Source: PUMD01 sp964599275
GTDB lineage: Bacteria; Bacillota; Sulfobacillia; SLMV01
Direction of reading: 5' to 3'
Assembly: GCA_964599275.1 (NCBI GenBank)
Contig: CAZRFK010000088.1
Location: 1 to 7,061 of the forward strand
Length of the DNA stretch: 7,061 nucleotides
How positions within the stretch are numbered: position 1 is the first letter of the stretch; each line of letters starts with the position of its first letter. Positions 5,837-7,061 of the stretch are shown piece by piece. Below the pieces are notes generated by a model, which saw only the letters and a program-made list of their open reading frames with translations, searched no databases and was not told the DNA's origin. A program made the translations under genes and the position numbers.

Positions 5837-6850
5837 TCAATCTATACCCAACAATTTACGGGGATTGTCTGAGATCATATTGCGAATATCAGATGGGGGT
5901 ATCCCTAAATCCAACAAACAGGCAATAAATTCCCGCATCCCCTCCACGGGCTCAGGAAGAGTGTAAACTCCGAGGTCAGTGGAAACAATACAGTTTTGTG
6001 AACCGAGTTTTTTAATTCGTTCCACCGCTGCCTTTACACCGCCAGTTTTCTCTTCTGACATACCTTCATCCATGGCCGCGTATTTTCTTTCGACATAGTA
6101 GTGAGTCTTGGGGATCGATGTGGTATGTGTATAAGCAGCAAGAGTGTATTCAATGAATGCTCCTTTTTCGGCCATGTATTGTAGTTGCTCCAACCTTGCA
6201 ACTTTGGAGACTGCACTGGACACAACCACTTTCTCTATGCCGTATTGCTCAGCCAAATCGACCAATCGTACAGATTCTTCTGGAGAAACATGCCCGGTAA
6301 TCATGTAAATCTCGGGATGATCTGCTATCAGTTGTAAGATCTCATGAAGCTTGTCACCGGGTGGATCTTCTGTGGGTATCGAAATTGATCGGCTTAGTTC
6401 TTCTTCTTTGAATTCAGGATAAAGCTCTGCCAAGGGTGTGAACTCATCTTCTAAATATCGTCCCTCACGTGAAGCCTGATAATAGGTGGAGTGAGCTCCG
6501 AAGCTTATGTACTTTGCTCCATCACCATAATACAGGGCTGTCTTTACCGCTCGTGGGTTCAGCCCTCCATACACGGTGTTGAGTATAAGTCCACCGTAGG
6601 TTTTAAAATCAGAAACAGTGCGGTTTACCAACCATGATGTGCCATTGCTCATTTGAAATACATCCATGAACGCGATTGCCATCATGCCAGCATCCCTGGC
6701 AGCCCTTGCGGCCTGTACGGGGTCTACCCGTCTGGGGCTGCTCGGGAGATGAGGCCCGGCGTGGACGTGAATATCCACTGCTCCTTCTAGTAACTCTTTT
6801 GAAAGTGATAGGCTTCGGCCTTCGGGAAGAAACTCATTTCGTCTAATCAT
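5837..6850 (-). CDS. DUF6282 family amidohydrolase-like protein
   Basis: This full-length 337-residue protein appears intact. It has the layout of a metal-dependent TIM-barrel hydrolase: DIHVHAGPH at residues 26-34 (His28 and His30 as the first metal ligands), LILNTVYGGLNPRAV at 88-102, FGAH with His120, ITGH with His187, IEYT with Glu234, STDLG with Asp292, and the terminal helix ISDNPRKLLGI. The combination of DxHVHxxP with ILNxxxGGLNPxAV is that of the DUF6282 group, whose substrates are unknown; the metal-binding roles given here are inferred from the amidohydrolase superfamily. The ATG at 6850 is preceded by AAGGAGG at ideal spacing. A minus-strand gene ends 144 bases upstream, and coding remnants follow downstream, so it was probably part of a catabolic operon. 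A ring-opening or decarboxylating hydrolase is plausible but unproven. Confidence 0.85.
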   Translation of the reverse strand: MIRRNEFLPEGRSLSLSKELLEGAVDIHVHAGPHLPSSPRRVDPVQAARAARDAGMMAIAFMDVFQMSNGTSWLVNRTVSDFKTYGGLILNTVYGGLNPRAVKTALYYGDGAKYISFGAHSTYYQASREGRYLEDEFTPLAELYPEFKEEELSRSISIPTEDPPGDKLHEILQLIADHPEIYMITGHVSPEESVRLVDLAEQYGIEKVVVSSAVSKVARLEQLQYMAEKGAFIEYTLAAYTHTTSIPKTHYYVERKYAAMDEGMSEEKTGGVKAAVERIKKLGSQNCIVSTDLGVYTLPEPVEGMREFIACLLDLGIPPSDIRNMISDNPRKLLGID

Positions 6851-6892
6851 TTTATCCTCCTTACTAGGTAGGAGTTCAACTTAGGGGTTTTC

Positions 6893-6911
6893 TGCAACGG
6901 ATTGAATTGCA
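6893..6911. promoter_or_regulatory. Short inverted repeat upstream of the DUF6282 gene
   Basis: TGCAA (6893-6897) is inverted as TTGCA (6907-6911) around a 9-base spacer, about 45 bases upstream of the start codon. The position suits a repressor or activator site, but the arms are only five bases long and no promoter hexamers were identified nearby. Confidence 0.2.
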
Positions 6912-6949
6912 AATCACTCAATATCAGACGAGAAATAAGATGAAAGCCA

Positions 6950-6984
6950 GATTATCTTGAAATCACCTTTAGGATGAGATAATC
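6950..6984. repeat. Inverted repeat between the edge gene and the DUF6282 gene
   Basis: GATTATCT (6950-6957) and AGATAATC (6977-6984) are perfect 8-base inverted arms around a 19-base spacer. It begins about 10 bases after the stop of the upstream minus-strand gene. No T run follows on the minus strand, so it is a weak terminator candidate; an operator or mRNA processing site is as likely. Confidence 0.45.
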
Positions 6985-6994
6985 CTTCTCCTTT

Positions 6995-7061
6995 TCAGGT
7001 TGCATCGGCTCCGACCGGCTCCAATCCGAACAATTGTGGTGCCAATTTACCCAGTTTTTTG
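6995..7061 (-). CDS. C-terminal end of an unidentified gene, cut by the right edge
   Basis: The last 21 codons read KKLGKLAPQLFGLEPVGADA plus a final T and a stop at 6995. The composition is that of a real protein end and the orientation matches the DUF6282 gene that follows. Too little is present to name the family. Confidence 0.5.
   Translation of the reverse strand, partial: KKLGKLAPQLFGLEPVGADAT

Overview
The window looks like chromosomal DNA of a low-to-mid GC Firmicute, possibly an anaerobic Clostridia-type lineage. This is an inference from strong AGGAGG-like ribosome binding sites, a Gram-positive-style lipoprotein, a DUF4870 membrane protein, an HD-GYP tail and an IS3-family transposase of a kind I associate with that group. 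Almost every recognisable gene lies on the minus strand, and much of the window is a gene graveyard of short, frameshifted or truncated coding remnants.

Layout from left to right. Positions 1-314 hold the first 104 codons of a SulP-family anion transporter that runs off the left edge. About 1.65 kb (315-1966) follows with no intact gene; its minus strand around 940-1404 holds short coding-like pieces that I tentatively read as the leader of a group II intron or similar retroelement. A strong nested hairpin (1885-1941) follows the end of an acidic lipoprotein gene (1967-2812). Immediately upstream of that gene, in the same orientation, is a DUF4870 membrane protein (2878 to about 3264) that lacks a conventional start codon. 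The stretch 3265-3997 is mostly empty, apart from a possible C-terminal stub of a formylglycine-generating-enzyme-like domain (3366-3479).

Positions 3998-4135 are the orphan C-terminus of an HD-GYP phosphodiesterase. It lies next to a decayed IS3-family element (about 4140-4920) with remnants of orfA and orfB, one frame change and a large internal deletion. To its right is an unidentified plus-strand fragment (4989-5165). Then come several minus-strand coding-like pieces (5218-5809) that appear to be what is left of genes formerly downstream of the next one.

The best-preserved gene is a full-length DUF6282 amidohydrolase-like protein (5837-6850) with a strong ribosome binding site. A few codons of the preceding minus-strand gene enter at the right edge (6995-7061), so this was probably a catabolic operon whose distal part has decayed. 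I found no convincing CRISPR array, tRNA, rRNA or intact novel system. The notable features are the density and order of remnants, the start-codon problem of the DUF4870 gene, and several inverted repeats.
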